From the NCBI GenBank assembly GCA_002778195.1, contig PCDI01000002.1:1430912-1494911 (forward strand): DNA of 64,000 nt. Direction: 5' to 3'. This DNA comes from Raffaelea ambrosiae (lineage: Eukaryota > Ascomycota > Sordariomycetes > Ophiostomatales > Ophiostomataceae). Under the pieces are notes generated by a model. The model saw only the letters and a list, made by a program, of their open reading frames with translations, had not been told where the DNA came from and made no database searches. Position numbers and translations under genes: made by a program. Positions 1-11,728 of this stretch are shown here, piece after piece. Numbering within the stretch: position 1 is the first letter of the stretch; each line of letters starts with the position of its first letter.

Positions 1-1
1 G

Positions 2-220
2 GACGCCCTGGTCGGGGGGGATGTGTCGTCCTTGCCGCGCATCGCTGAAAGGGCACCAGACGGCATCCCCAGCCCGCCAGCCAAGAAGGCTCCTCCTCCC
101 CGAGCTGGTCGATGGCGCCAGCGGGCGCGTGTGGGCCTCCCCGCCGGCCAAGCTTCCCCGGAACGACTACAGCAGGGTGGAGGACTGCGAGAGAGAAAGC
201 AGAGGGGAGCGAGAGGCTGA
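2..220 (+). CDS. Possible 3' end of a gene entering from the left edge
   Basis: Reading frame 2 is open from the first base of the window to a TGA at 218-220 and encodes a Pro/Ala/Arg-rich tail starting DALVGGDVSSLPRIAERAPD. The stretch is clearly GC-richer than the purine-rich DNA that follows, and the first 35 residues look protein-like. The other forward frame (21-335) is also open for part of the way, so an intron or a different frame after about position 120 is possible. No domain is visible and no function is proposed. It could equally be a GC-rich 3' UTR. Confidence 0.3.
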   Translation, partial: DALVGGDVSSLPRIAERAPDGIPSPPAKKAPPPRAGRWRQRARVGLPAGQASPERLQQGGGLRERKQRGARG

Positions 221-1001
221 GGGCTGTGGGTTGTGGGTCGGAAGCCATGATGTGTACATACATAGTACAGACCACCGCATTCTTGCTGGCTGTGGCGCGC
301 GGATGATCGGCTTGCTTTCGCTAGTGACCAACTAGCCAGTTGCCGTGGCTAGTACTGCTACCCTGTCGCTATATCGATCGTGCTATGACCTGCTTCTTGC
401 CCTGTCGCTGACCCCAGACGGTGCTGGCTGCATGCGTTGCAGCGTAGCTGCTTCTGCAGACCCCCCCCCCTCCCTCGGCCACCACGTTTGCCCAACAAGG
501 CATGTCGGCAGCGGAGACTTTGTGATTCGATCAGCTGTCGAATACGTAGAATTGCGAGCTAGCATACGAAGAGGGGGGGGGCCAGCGAGCGAAAAGGGAA
601 ATGGGGAAGGAATGCGACACGGACAGGCAAAGCTCAAGACACAATGCTGGAGACTTTGGGCCCGCAAGGGGCTGCGAACAGACACCGGGCTGGGGTGGCA
701 TGATGACGACAGAGGTCTCTCTTTTTTTTGGGAGAGAGAGAGAACAGATCAGCGCACATGCCACATGGTGGTGTTGGAACTCGACCAAGGCGTGCTGATC
801 ATCGCGGCTGTCCAAGATTCGCAAGCAGATCAATCTCATACCACGTCGAAAGGCGGCCCGAGTCCTTGGGCACAGCTTGGACCTTCGGACCCGAGTTGGA
901 TGGATTGGGCGTTGGCCTTGGTATTTCGAGATGAAGCCTCTGTGCCCTTCATCAAGTTGAGCCCTCCCTCTACGAAACCAAAAAGAAAAGGAAAGAAAGC
1001 A

Positions 1002-1058
1002 ACCGAACCCGAACCCGAACCCGAAAAGGAAGAATGAATGAATGAATGAATGAATGAA
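1002..1058. repeat. Adjacent ACCCGA hexamer and AATG tetramer microsatellites
   Basis: About four copies of ACCCGA (1002-1025) are followed almost directly by six copies of AATG (1033-1058), then by a roughly 100-nt A/G-only tract. Confidence 0.8.
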
Positions 1059-3363
1059 AGGGAAAAAAGGAAGAAAAAAAAGAAAAAAAAAAGAGAAAGG
1101 AAAGAGAAAGAAAGAAAGAAAAGAAAAAGGAAAAAAAGAAAGAAAAGAAAGAAAAACCCTCATCGGGGAAGATAAGCAGGCTCCAAGGAAGGTGGTAAAC
1201 GGCGAGCAGACAACGCTTGGCGATCCAAGAACTTGCAAAAAGCAACAACGAATCCAAAGACAGCCGCGGTGCCCTACTCGTGCACGACTGTCAGCCGCAG
1301 TTGACAGCAACCAAGACAGGTCGCCGAACTTTGGGGGCGGCCAAACCAGTTCGGGACATGGAGAGCAAAAAAATATAAAATATAAAATAAAATAAAAAAG
1401 AGAGAGAACAAGAAAAAGCAAGCAGAAGAAAGGAAGTTCTTGTGGGAAGAAGATAGGGAGAGAAAAGAAAGAAAGAAAAAGAAAAAAAAAGATAGACAAG
1501 AAACTTGTGCTGGTACGATGCAAAAGACCCAGATGCGAATGCGGACGAGAAGAACACGGCAGGGAAGCAGAAACAGATCGCACCGGATGGCCTTCCCGTG
1601 CATGCCTTGTGTTATTTGGATCTACGGCAACGTCTGATCGACCTTTTTGGTGGCAGACGGCATCCCCGGCCAATGCTCTCCACTCGCAAAGAGAGTTGCC
1701 TGTTGCATAGTCGTTGCCATTGGCAAAGCGGGTTGAGGCTCATGTTTCACATATCTTTTTTTGTTTTACCAAAACGGCAAGCAGTTGTATTTTTTATATA
1801 GATTAAAAAAAAAAGAGGCGTTCGGAGAAATGCCGACACACGCCCTTTATCTTTTTTCCAATCGCAGAGCAAGGGACGCTTTTGAAGAAGAGTGGAGACG
1901 GTCGGAAGGTTCGACCTCACGCCACAAGCAAAGGCAGAATGGAATGACAGGACAGGTTGAGGACAGTCGAAGACAGGGAAGACAGGGTCGGGGACCAGGA
2001 CGGGAGGATGACCCTGTAGGCAATCCCCGAGGGCTCTTGCCCACTGGAGCTAGACGCATCTATCTGGGGGGCATGCAGTAGTGTTGTATGGGGGGTTTGG
2101 GTATTGGTAGAGGATGAAGTGTGCCGACTTACACTGGGCAGAGGATATGGTAAAAGTGAAAAAGACGAGAGAAAGGAAAAGACAAAAAAAAGAAAAGAAA
2201 AGAAAAGACAAAAAGACAAAAAAGGCAAGACAAATCAAAACTAAAAACTAAGAAATGAAAAGACAAATCAAAAGACAAGACAAAACAAAACAAAACGGGA
2301 AAAAAAANAAAAAAAAAAACCAGACGATAAATCAAATCAAAAGACATGACAATAAAATAAAAGACAACCCCAAGCAAAAGACTAAAAAGTCTCTGCATCA
2401 AATGCTGGTAGGAGAAAAAGACCACAAATGCCCCAGAAAAGGAAATACCAAACGAGGGTGCGGCTTGTCTTGCGAGCCACGATCCGATGAAAGCCCTCGC
2501 TAATCATAGAACCTACCTACCTACCTACCGATATCATACGTGGCACACGCAAGCCGCCATCTCCGTACGAGTACGTGCAGCCATGCATAGGAGCCCAGCC
2601 GGAATGTAACCTCACCACCGGCAGACGACGCTGGATGCAGACAAACGGGCCAAGCAGATCAACATGGGGAGGGGGGGGGCAGAGAGTCAACGAGCTCTAC
2701 GTCAACGGACACTAGGTTCAACAGACTAGGGGGGGGGGGGGGTATCATACGCCCTAGAACAACGCCCAAAACAGTTTTCTTTTATTTTCAAACCCCCTAC
2801 TATGTCGGTCCGAACCTGGGCGTACAGCAGAGCCAAAACAAGCAGGTAGAGCGAAACGATGACGATCATGGGGGGGGGCCGAAAAAAGAAACAAAAAAAA
2901 ACAGTCAAGAATAACACGCAATGGCAAAAATACGCAATGCGTCCAAGCATGGGCCATGCAGACACAAGGCTCGGACCCCGGCCACATCTATTGTCCCGCT
3001 TCGTCCCTCTCTGCTGTCCCCCCCCGTCTTGAATCTTGGACTTTTCGTTTGACCGGGACAAGACCGAAAAGAGCCCCTTTGCAAAAAAAGGGTCCGAAAA
3101 AAAAAAAAGAAAAAAAAAGCTGGGGTCCGGCCAAGAACAGTCTCGACAAAGGCAAGCATCGCGATCGAAATGCGCTCTTCTACATATGGGCCATGGATGG
3201 TTTGTGTAGCGGCGGCGGTGTGTCTCTCATGCACATCATTTTCGTAAGACGAGAAGGTTGGTTGGCTGGCAAGTCATTTTGTGTCTCACTGGGAGCGGGT
3301 GGGGAAAGTCGACAAGCATGCCGGATTTGAATCGTAGCATGCCCGTTGAAACCCAGAGAAATT

Positions 3364-3530
3364 GAAAAAATAAAAATAAAAATAAAAATAAAAAATCGAA
3401 ACAAATTTGGAAGAATTGAAAAATCAAATGTAAAGTAAAATAAAATATAATATAAAATAATATAAAATAATATAATATAAAATAAAATAAAGTAAAATAA
3501 AATAAAATAAAGTAAAATAAAATAAAAACA
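3364..3530. repeat. TAAAA-type pentanucleotide tract
   Basis: An imperfect array of TAAAA/TAAAAA and ATAAT units, interrupted around 3398-3430. A sister tract with the same unit occurs at 8061-8137. Both are extremely AT-rich and intergenic. Confidence 0.8.
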
Positions 3531-5248
3531 AGTGCAAGCTGTCTGCAAAACAGGTCCAAAATGAACAAAATAAAAGCGGTCTGCATCATTCTCCTGCAGC
3601 GGGCAACACCCCATGTCCTTGTTTGCATATAGAGGGAAGCCAGGACAGAAGATTGACAGGCCGCCTTGCATTGGCGACAGTTCCTGGCTGGTTTCTGTTT
3701 GGCCATTACTTTGATTCTTTCCCCTCTTCTCGTCCTGGCAAGGGTCTTGGAACAGCACAACAAGGCAAACAACATGCGCAATACGAAATGGGGAAACGAG
3801 CGTCCGTCACTGCTTTCTTATTCTCAGCGGCCGGCGGACCAATCTCGGCGCTGCGAAAAGGGAGGGAGACAGTAAGCGAGAGATAGAACAAAACAAAGCA
3901 AAACAGGGCAACGATAGTTGCTGAGAAGCGGCGGTCTGGGAGTCAGAATCCCATGGCAAGAAACGGATGGCCCGAACAGGCAGACATCGTGTTGTCCTGC
4001 ATGGCCAACAACATCACAGGAATGTCCCTGTGTCTTGACGCATAATCCGGGGGGAGTGCTTTCTCTGGCCTTGCACTCGTCCCATGCATTCCTAGCCTTT
4101 CTATAGACACTGGTTCACTCTCCGTTTTTTGGGCCTCACCCAGTTTGGGGGAGGGGGGCTGTTCCTTTTTTTCTTCTTTTGTGCTCTTGTGTTTGCTTTC
4201 TTCCTTTTGCTCCTCCTTTTTTGTAACGGTAAACTCTCAGGGTTGATCTGATTTTGCATTTCTCGCCTTTTGGATTTTGTCTACTTCCACTTTTTATTCT
4301 TATTATTTTCCTTTTTGTCAGTTTCCCTTTTTTATACGGCTTCCACTTGCCGCCTCGCATGGCTCCGCGTACTGCCAGCTGTCCCGAAAGTGCAAGGTGG
4401 GACGGTGTCTGCGTGCGATTGGGCTGAAAGTCTCTCTGCTTGCATCCACGATGCATATGGCGGTGGAAAGGAATGGGAAACGAGTTGGGCAGCGTGGTTG
4501 AACAGCATGCTGGACGCGGCATCATACAGTATGGACACAGACGGCTCCCTTGGATGGCGCGGCCAGCGAGAAAGGAATTCTCCGAGAACAAGTCCGGTGC
4601 ACACCGGAAAAAGCAAGCAAAACCGGAAAGTGTAGATTTCCCAGAGTCAGCAAACGGAATAAGCCGTTGTGCTGACAAGATGAGGCATTTCGATTTTCCA
4701 ATGCATTTGGAAAGTCATCGGACAATCTATTCGGATTGATTTCGACAGCCATTCTGAACGTATGGGTTCCAATTTTCTGAACATTGTTGCCGTAAACTGA
4801 AACAAAACGTGCAGACACAAGCTGAACTCTAATCTACAAAACATTCAAGAACCGGCAAGCCAACATTGGAGCATGGAGTAGAATATCCAAAGACACCAAG
4901 ACGAAGAGTGTATGCAAAACAGCACGAGACAGTACCATGCAAAACAAATAGTAAGAAACTCGCACCAACACAGAATACAGGAAAGGAGTATATCGGAAAA
5001 TAGCAAACAACTCAACAAATATAAAAAAGCTACAGGCTGTCGTCAAGATGAAATGCCATAACAAAACAAAACAGATAACACAAAAAAAAAATAGTGCCAT
5101 ATCAAAACACGTCAATTCTTCATGTCGTCCAGAAAATCCATGCCTGTTCCTTCCGCAAAACAAAACCATATCCAAGAAAAACCAAACCCAAATCATCCTA
5201 TAGTTTTTCTTTCCCCCCCCAACCAGTTGGATCACTGCACACGCCCAC

Positions 5249-7718
5249 TCAGTAGCGGTACACCGGCCCCGACCCGTACTGGCCTGCACTGTGTGCCTCT
5301 GCGTCCATGACCGGTCCCGGCGGGTGTGATGACAAAGCCGTCGCCGAGCTCCCGGCTGCCGTCGTATGCCGGCTGTAGGCCACCGGGCTGTCGTCGGGCT
5401 CCACGGGCGACACCTCCATGTGTGGTTGGGGACTGCCCCCCGCGCTTCCGGCTGCGCCGCTGGCCGCACTGCCCGCCGCACTGCTGGCAGCACCGGCACC
5501 GGCACCGCCCTCGCCGTACTTGGCCGGTCGGCTCGTCGGCACAGGCGGCGCCGAGTAGGCGATGGACGAGGAAGTGGCGCCGCCCCCGCCCTGGATGGCC
5601 GGCGATGACGACCCGCTCTGCTTGCCCTTGCGGCGCTGCGACCGAAGATACTCCTCGTCGCTCTGCTCGCTGTCGCTGTGGGCGTACGCAGCGCCTCTAC
5701 CACTACCACCACCACCGGCACCACCGGCACCACCGGCACCACCGGCACCACTACCACCCCCCACATAGGTTTGCCGCACCTGCGACGACGACCGCGACGA
5801 GCCCGGCTGCCCGCCCCCGTCGGCAAACGGATTGTCGGTCTCGTGGGCCGGCCCGCTGCCGTCGGCATAGCGCGTGCTGCGCGTGTGCCGGTCGCCGCCG
5901 GGCGCGGTGCTGGCGGCCAGGGCGGCCGCCATCATCTCGTCGTCGTTTTCTTGGGCCGAGGCGCCCCAGCGGTAGGGCAGCGCCGAGGACGTCATCTCGG
6001 GGCGGTCGCCGCCACCGCCACCACTACCACCACCGCGGTCGCCGTCGCCGGGCGTGCTCTGCACACCGGCGCCCCAGCTGAAGCCATTGCTGTGGTGGCT
6101 GTGATTTCCGTGCACACCCATACCGTCACCGTTGCCGCTGCCGCTGCCGTTGCCGTTGCCGCCCTCGTTGGGACTTTGCGGCGCGGCGCCCTTGCCCTTG
6201 CCGGCGGGCGTCATCTCGGCGGCGGTGGTCTGGCCGTTCTCATCGCGTCGTGCTTCGCCCAAGCCCAGCTGCTTGCGCGCGTCCAGGACGGCGCGGTGGT
6301 AGTGGTGCAGGGACTGCTGCAGGGTCTCGTGCGTGGTGAGCAGGGCGACCATCTCCTCGTTGTCGGGCACGGGGTCGTGGGCGTCGAGGTACTCCAGGAC
6401 CTGCGCCGTCGCGCGCCGGCAGCGCGTCGACAGGTCGGCGGCCAGGTCGTGGTTCAGCAGCGCGGCGGCCGCGTTGGTGTTGACCACCTCGGCGAGGACG
6501 CCGGCCGTGGTCTTGGCCTCCTCCAGCCGCTTCCGCAGCTCCCGGGGCTTTGGCAGAAGGCCGCGGTGGCCGGGACCACCGCGGTCCAGCGTGCTGCGCG
6601 ATTCCTGGCCCGTGGTCGGCACCCACCATTGCTGCTGTGACGGTTGGGCGCCGTGGCTGTGACTCTTGCTGCCGGACTTGGATTTTTGCTAAGTATACGT
6701 GAGCCTCGCGCCTTCCAACGTTCTGCAGTTGTTCGTGTTCATCCAGGACCTACATTGTACTGCGCCTTGCTCTTGCTCTTCTCCTTCTGCCACATCTCGA
6801 CAATGCGGCCGAGGCCCTCGTCGACGGCACCCTTGGCCTCGAACTCCTGCAGGGCCTCGATCAAAAAGTGCACGACGTTGGCCTGGTGGTAGCCGCGCAG
6901 CAGCTCGCGCACGGTGTCGACAAACTTCTTGTCCATGTTGCGCGTGAACGTCAGGCCCGGGTTCTCGACCAGGATGCGCATCAGCATGATGGCGTTGTAC
7001 ACAAAGTTGGGCTGTCTCCAGTACTCGCGGTACATGAACTTGCGGATGAAGCGCGCACACTCGGCGGCCGCCGCCGGCGAGGACTCGGCCGCCTCGACAA
7101 TGCTGGGCAAGAGAGCCACCTCAGCCCCCTGAAGGGTGTTGTCAGCCAGGGCAGGTCACAACATGGGTTGTAAGGATTTCAAAGAATGAAAAGAAAATGA
7201 AGAAAATGAAGAAATGAAGAAAAAAGAAGAAAAGAGAGATTCAAGCAAATAAGAATTCAAAGATATACGAATTCAAGAAAAAAAAAAAAAACTCACAGCC
7301 TCGTCGACGTCGCTCATGCAAAAGGTCCTCTGTGAGAAGAAATGTCAGTTCCATTTGGTCTCATGCTGCGTTCTCATCAAAGTGCCCATCCAAGTGCTCA
7401 TCGAGGTGCTCATTCTCATCAGGGTTGGGATATCTCCACTTACAACGAGCCGTCCTGCGGCTTGGACCGGGGTCTCGTTGTCGCCGCCCCAGTCTACCAC
7501 CTCTTCGTTGCCCGACCCGACAGTGCCGGTGTTGGAGTTTGTCCGTCCCGGGTCACCAACATCGTTCAGAGTGCCAGCCGCTGCGCAGCAAACAGTTTGT
7601 TAGCCGAGACATCGCCAAACAGGGCACAATAAGGGGATATGCCACGCTGAAGAAAGTGTGTCTCACTATTTGGCTTCTGCTTGAGCCCGCCAAGCATCTT
7701 GTTGCTGAACTTCTTCAT
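5249..7718 (-). CDS. VHS and GAT domain protein (Lsb5/GGA-like trafficking adaptor)
   Basis: Five coding exons: complement(5249..6688, 6754..7128, 7297..7329, 7444..7580, 7667..7718), 678 aa, starting MKKFSNKML. All splice sites are GT-AG and the joined frame is open. Residues of about 50-195 form an all-helical VHS domain (CARFIRKFMYRE, the NAIMLMRILVENPG block, LIEALQEFEAKG). About 250-335 form a GAT three-helix bundle (RELRKRLEEAKTTAGVLAEV, LTTHETLQQSLHHY). The C-terminal half is disordered and Gly/Ser-rich with (GGA)n runs. VHS-GAT proteins bind ubiquitinated cargo and Arf or actin-patch regulators in endosomal and Golgi sorting; of the yeast members Lsb5 is the closest by architecture, because no GAE/ear domain is visible. 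One exon is only 33 nt. A further upstream start is possible. Confidence 0.85.
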
Positions 7719-7757
7719 CTTGACCAGACGTCCTGCAGTCGCAGCAGGCGGCTCTAG

Positions 7758-7758
7758 T

Positions 7759-7792
<34 letters not shown>
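7758..7792. repeat. (GA)n microsatellite upstream of the VHS/GAT gene
   Basis: An uninterrupted GA run about 40 bp upstream of the proposed start codon, probably in its 5' UTR or core promoter (CT-rich on the coding strand, as is common in fungal 5' leaders). Confidence 0.8.
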
Positions 7793-7795
<3 letters not shown>

Positions 7796-8060
7796 GTGTG
7801 TGTGGCCACTTGCGGGTTTGCGTGGCCCCAAACTTGTGGCGGTGTGAGGTTACGTTTGTCGCGAGTTTCGAAACGTTTGTTGAGATGAGGCAGCTCGGAC
7901 GCCGGAAAAACAAAAATAGGACAAAATAATGCACGTCCCCTTACCGGCTATGTTGGTTAGTTATGTGCTGTTTTTCTTTGTGCTAGTAGACAAACAAGGG
8001 AAGCAAGGCAGGCAGGCAAGATAGGCAAGGCAAGCGAATATGTGGACAGACAGCCCTGCC

Positions 8061-8137
8061 AAAAAAAAATAAAACAAAAAAATAAATAAAGATAAAAAAA
8101 TAAAAATAAAAATAAAAATAAAAATAAAAATAAAAAT
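8061..8137. repeat. TAAAA/TAAAAA tract
   Basis: Same unit family as the 3364-3530 tract: a poly-A-rich start followed by about seven near-perfect ATAAAA units. Confidence 0.8.
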
Positions 8138-9570
8138 CCCACGTCGCTGTTGGCTGGGGTCGCCCAAGGGGGGAGGAAGGATTCCCGGGGCGCAGCAAGC
8201 AAAAGACAAGCACGTTTTCTTCCTTGCCGATCGCCTGTGCAGGAGCGGCGTCTGCAGCAATCAACCGGAGCTGGAGAGGGCGCGTTTTGAACTCACAACG
8301 GCGGCCAGCTTTAGGCAGAACAGGGCCCAGCCAAAGCCCCGTACTAGCAAGGTCGTTAGAACAGCGCTATGCGCCCAATAGTGTTGAATAGTGGCGGCCC
8401 CCGCTTGGAGAGACGTCCGCTGTTGAGAGAGAGCAGAGCACCACAGCAAGTCAGGGCGACCAAAATGACGGCGCCAGGACAAAGCCAACAAGAACAAAAC
8501 AAGAGATGAAGAGCCAGAGATTCGCGGTCCAGCGATTACCGCCAAACACACGAGGCAAACAGCACTTGTGCCGTAGGATCCAGACCAGGGGTGGGCGGTC
8601 ACTGGTGAGGTTGGTTGCCTGCAAATAGGGCGTAGACCCCTGCTATGCTTATTTTCGCCGTTGGCCGCAAAATGCACGGCAGAGACTCGTATCGTGCTCG
8701 TAGTGGTTCGGTACTAACTAGATGCGACGTATGTGGTATGTAGTCGGCACCCAGCAAAACAGTGGAAAAGAACAAATCCTCGAGCGGCTGCGGCTGACTT
8801 TTTATGCGCTGGCTGTTGCGACGATGGAGGGAGCCCTCTCGCCTACGTCGTCGCTGCTGCTTGGGTCTTGCCAACGCGCATCTCCTCTGGCGAGAGCCAG
8901 AAAAGCACAGCCTCAAAGGCTGCGCAAGCTCTGTGGTAAAATGGTAAAAAGGCTTGGTGCTGGCCCTGGCAGCCACACGCCTGACGAAGCAGACCCCTCT
9001 CGGCGTACCGTTTCTATTGTGCCGCCGGCGATTTCTCGACTCCCATCGCTCTTGGCATTACAACCCCAGGCCTGAGCGCCAAACGTTTTGGTGGCTCTCA
9101 TGACCGAGGGACGATTGGGTTGGGGGGGGTGCTGTATGTGAGTGGAGTTGGTGGCCACTGCTGGTCACAAGCGCAGAGTGAGAAAAAATGCACAGAAAGA
9201 CGGCCTTCACGTGATATGGGTGCCGAGTGGTATACGCAACATAATTGCGGCCACAAAATAGGGCGCAAAAAAAGAAGGCGAAAAGCCCCCAAAGAGGGAA
9301 AGACTATCACAAATCAACAAACCACGCGGACAACAAAACACACAAAAAGCGCAATTGAGCCTTGTAACAGGACATTGAAATTGTTTTCTTCTGTTTTTTT
9401 GGTTGTTACTTTTGTAGATCCGATGCGCCAAGACACACAACCCGGACGGCCCAATATGCGGTGCCCGTAGGCAAAAATACGCCCACATCTTCCATGGTTT
9501 TTTTTCTCTTCCCTTGTTCCCTAAGATACAGCAGCAAGAACACACAACAGCAGAGCGTGTAGTATCACGC

Positions 9571-10359
9571 TTACTCCTCCTCCTCCTCCTCCTCGCCGTC
9601 GTCGTTGTCGGCGGCCTTGGCCTTCTTTCTCCGGACACGGCCAGGGCGGCCGCCACCGAAGGGCGAGCTGAGGGAGAAGTCAATGTGCTTCTGGGAGTCG
9701 AGACGGACGATGAACGAGGGCACGTTGACGACCTGCTTGCCGACGCGGATGTGGCGCTGGCGGATCAGGACACGGGCGTGGTGGATCGACTTGGCGAGGC
9801 CGAGCTTGTAGACCAGGGTCTGCAGGCGACGCTCAAGGAAATCTTCGACCTTGAGGGCCAGCACGTAATCGAGCTTCATGCGGGAGTCGTCGAGCACACC
9901 GACACGGACCAGACGGCGAATGAGGGCATTGCCTTCGAACAGACGCTTGGGGTCCTTCTCGTCAAGGGTAAGAAGCTGACTGGAGGAGAGTTAGACTCAA
10001 CGACATAAGGACCAAAAAGAAAATAAAGCAACCAAAACGAACAAAGTGAGGACTCAAAAAAAACTTACCGAGCAGCACGACGAATCTTGGACAGGGTCAG
10101 CTGCACACGCCAGACCTCGCGCTTGTTGCGCAGACCATATTCGCCGACAAGCTTCAATTCCGAATCCCTACATTATTGGAAAAAAAAAAAAAGAGTCCCC
10201 CATTAGCCGGATGATCACAACGACATGAAGCAGAAGCACGCTTCCACTCAGTGGCCGGTGATGGGGGGAAAAAACCAAAAAGGATCAAACGAACAGTCGG
10301 GCGGCCTCGAAGGGGCGGCGAGGGACCGTGGAGGTCTTGGAGTAAACCAGGGGAGCCAT
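9571..10359 (-). CDS. rps9: 40S ribosomal protein uS4 (RPS9)
   Basis: Three exons: complement(9571..9979, 10069..10167, 10295..10359), 190 aa. Exon 1 encodes MAPLVYSKTSTVPRRPFEAAR; the splices restore the family's ARLDSELKLVGEYGLRNKRE and KIRRAARQLLTLDEKDPKRL blocks exactly. The S4 RNA-binding domain follows (LERRLQTLVYKLGLAKSIHH, ARVLIRQRHIRVGKQVVNVP), then IDFSLSSPFGGGRPGRV. The protein binds 18S rRNA in the small subunit body and contributes to mRNA entry and decoding fidelity. Odd points: residues 4-10 (LVYSKTS) diverge from the usual RSYSKTY, and the tail ends in seven Glu. The first donor is a weak GTTCGT. It is divergently paired with rpl21. Confidence 0.96.
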
Positions 10360-10957
10360 CGTTGCTGGTTTGGGTTGTCGAACGGGCGGGTGGTGATGTG
10401 GTTGACGAAAGGATGCAAAGGACAAAAAAAAGAGAGAAGGGGACGAGAAAAAACCACAGTCGACTAGTTGGCTAAAATCCGGCAGACAGAGAATATTCTT
10501 ACCCTAACCACAAAAAAAAATTGTGCGAGCAGCCATTATTGGTGGGGGGGAGGGACAGAACCTATGGAGCTAGCCCACATTTGGATAAAATGACTAAGCC
10601 TGGTAAAATGCCCGGATTAAATCACGTGAGTAGTAACCCCCAAAAAATTGACCCGTGCCCACAATAACAGGCACACACACAGCGGGAAGGCACAAATTAT
10701 TATTGCAATTTTTTCCGGCACCGAACACGCACCAACGCCCCTTCACCCAAAAGGTTTTTGCCCAGTCAACAAATTTCGCGGGGACAAGAGAGAAAAAAAA
10801 ACCTACTCGGATTTCTCACGACTACCACCACCACCTTCGCCAAATCAACGACCAACTCCTCCCCACCACTCGGGAAAAGCGACGCAACCGACTTCGCTTT
10901 TCTTTCTTTTTCTAATCACTCCTTTTCAATTAATTTTCGGAATCTCCCAACGTCGCC
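10360..10957. promoter_or_regulatory. Shared divergent promoter of rps9 and rpl21
   Basis: 598 bp between the two divergent start codons, so both ribosomal protein genes are driven from one intergenic region. At 10499-10508 there is TTACCCTAAC, containing the ACCCTAA core bound by Tbf1-type factors (and resembling HomolE) in ascomycete ribosomal protein promoters. On the minus strand the same place reads GGTAAGAATATT, which could instead be the donor of a 5' UTR intron of rps9. The rpl21 side has a CT-rich leader ending in CGTCGCCATGG. Regulation by Tbf1 is inferred from the motif only. Confidence 0.6.
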
Positions 10958-11728
10958 ATGGGTAAGAGCGCTGGTCTGCGGGCGGGCACCCGGTACGCTT
11001 TCTCGCGGAAGTACCGCCAGAAGGGTTTCATTGCTCTGTCGACCTACCTCAGACAATACCGGTCAGTTTTTTTTCTGCGAACCTCCCCGGACGAAGAAAT
11101 TGGAGAGAGAAGGAAGTGCTGTGCTGTTTTGGATGAGACAGAAATGCTGACAGATGGGGACAACAACAGGGTGGGCGATATCGTTGACCTGAAGACGAAC
11201 GGTGCCGTGCAGAAGGGGTAAGGAACAAACCACACAAAAAAAAACCCCCCCAATCCGGAATTCCAGCGAATCGAGAGACGAGAAACCATTGGACCGAGAC
11301 CATTGGATATTGGATCGAGAGCGTGGGAAAGGATGGCCAAGCGACTCGTGGCGAGAGCTTCTTCTCCTTTTCTTTTTCTAACAATTTCCCCATCTAGTAT
11401 GCCGCACAAGGTCTACCACGGCAAGACCGGTGTCGTCTACAACGTCGCCAAGAACGCCATCGGTGTCATCGTCTACAAGAAGGTCAAGCACCGGTACATC
11501 GAGAAGCGCCTCAACGTCCGCATCGAGCACGTCTCCCCCTCCCGGTCCCGTGACGACTTCCTCCGCCGCGTCAAGGTCAACGCCGAGCTGAAGAAGCAGG
11601 CCAAGGCCGAGGGCAAGCCCGTCCAGCTCAAGCGGTTGCCCGCACTGCCGCGCGACGCCCGCACCATCTCCCTCGACGACAACGCTCCCCAGACCGTCGT
11701 CCCGGTCGCCTACGACACCCACATCTAA
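10958..11728 (+). CDS. rpl21: 60S ribosomal protein eL21 (RPL21)
   Basis: Three exons: join(10958..11061, 11170..11217, 11398..11728), 160 aa, the normal size for eL21. Exon 1 encodes MGKSAGLRAGTRYAFSRKYR through LSTYLRQY. The 48-nt middle exon gives VGDIVDLKTNGAVQK. Exon 3 begins MPHKVYHGKTGVVYNV and continues with the conserved NVRIEHVSPSRSRDDFLRRV. It sits in the large subunit near the central protuberance and 5S rRNA. Introns are 108 and 180 nt. The start context CGCCATGG is a strong fungal Kozak sequence. Transcribed divergently from rps9. Confidence 0.97.

Larger units (their letters stand above)
221..5248. other. Gene-free, purine-rich low-complexity region
   Basis: About 5 kb without a convincing gene. 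The open frames here are short, lack codon structure, and consist of Lys/Arg/Glu or Phe/Ser homopolymers because they read through A/G-rich tracts (about 1060-1160, 1370-1500, 2150-2390, 3080-3120). Simple repeats lie at 1002-1025 (hexamer ACCCGA), 1033-1058 (AATG), 2511-2529 (CCTA), 2729-2742 (G14) and 3364-3530 (TAAAA-type). One base at 2308 is undetermined (n) inside a poly-A run. The last 300-400 bases probably hold the 3' UTR of the VHS/GAT gene. Confidence 0.6.
7719..9570. other. Intergenic region with simple repeats
   Basis: Between two minus-strand genes; it contains the 5' flank of the VHS/GAT gene and the 3' flank of rps9. A GA dinucleotide run (7758-7792) sits just upstream of the VHS/GAT start and a TAAAA tract lies at 8061-8137. 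Minus-strand ORFs of 125-138 aa (8261-8677, 8599-8976) have no recognisable domain and are not called. Confidence 0.55.

Noticed and set aside
531..1673. 380-aa minus-strand ORF
   Set aside because: Mostly Phe/Ser/Leu runs created by plus-strand purine tracts; no protein character.
3933..3960. tRNA T-arm-like hairpin (GGGA/TCCC around a 7-nt loop)
   Set aside because: The loop lacks TTCRA, and there is no A box or acceptor stem in the right place.
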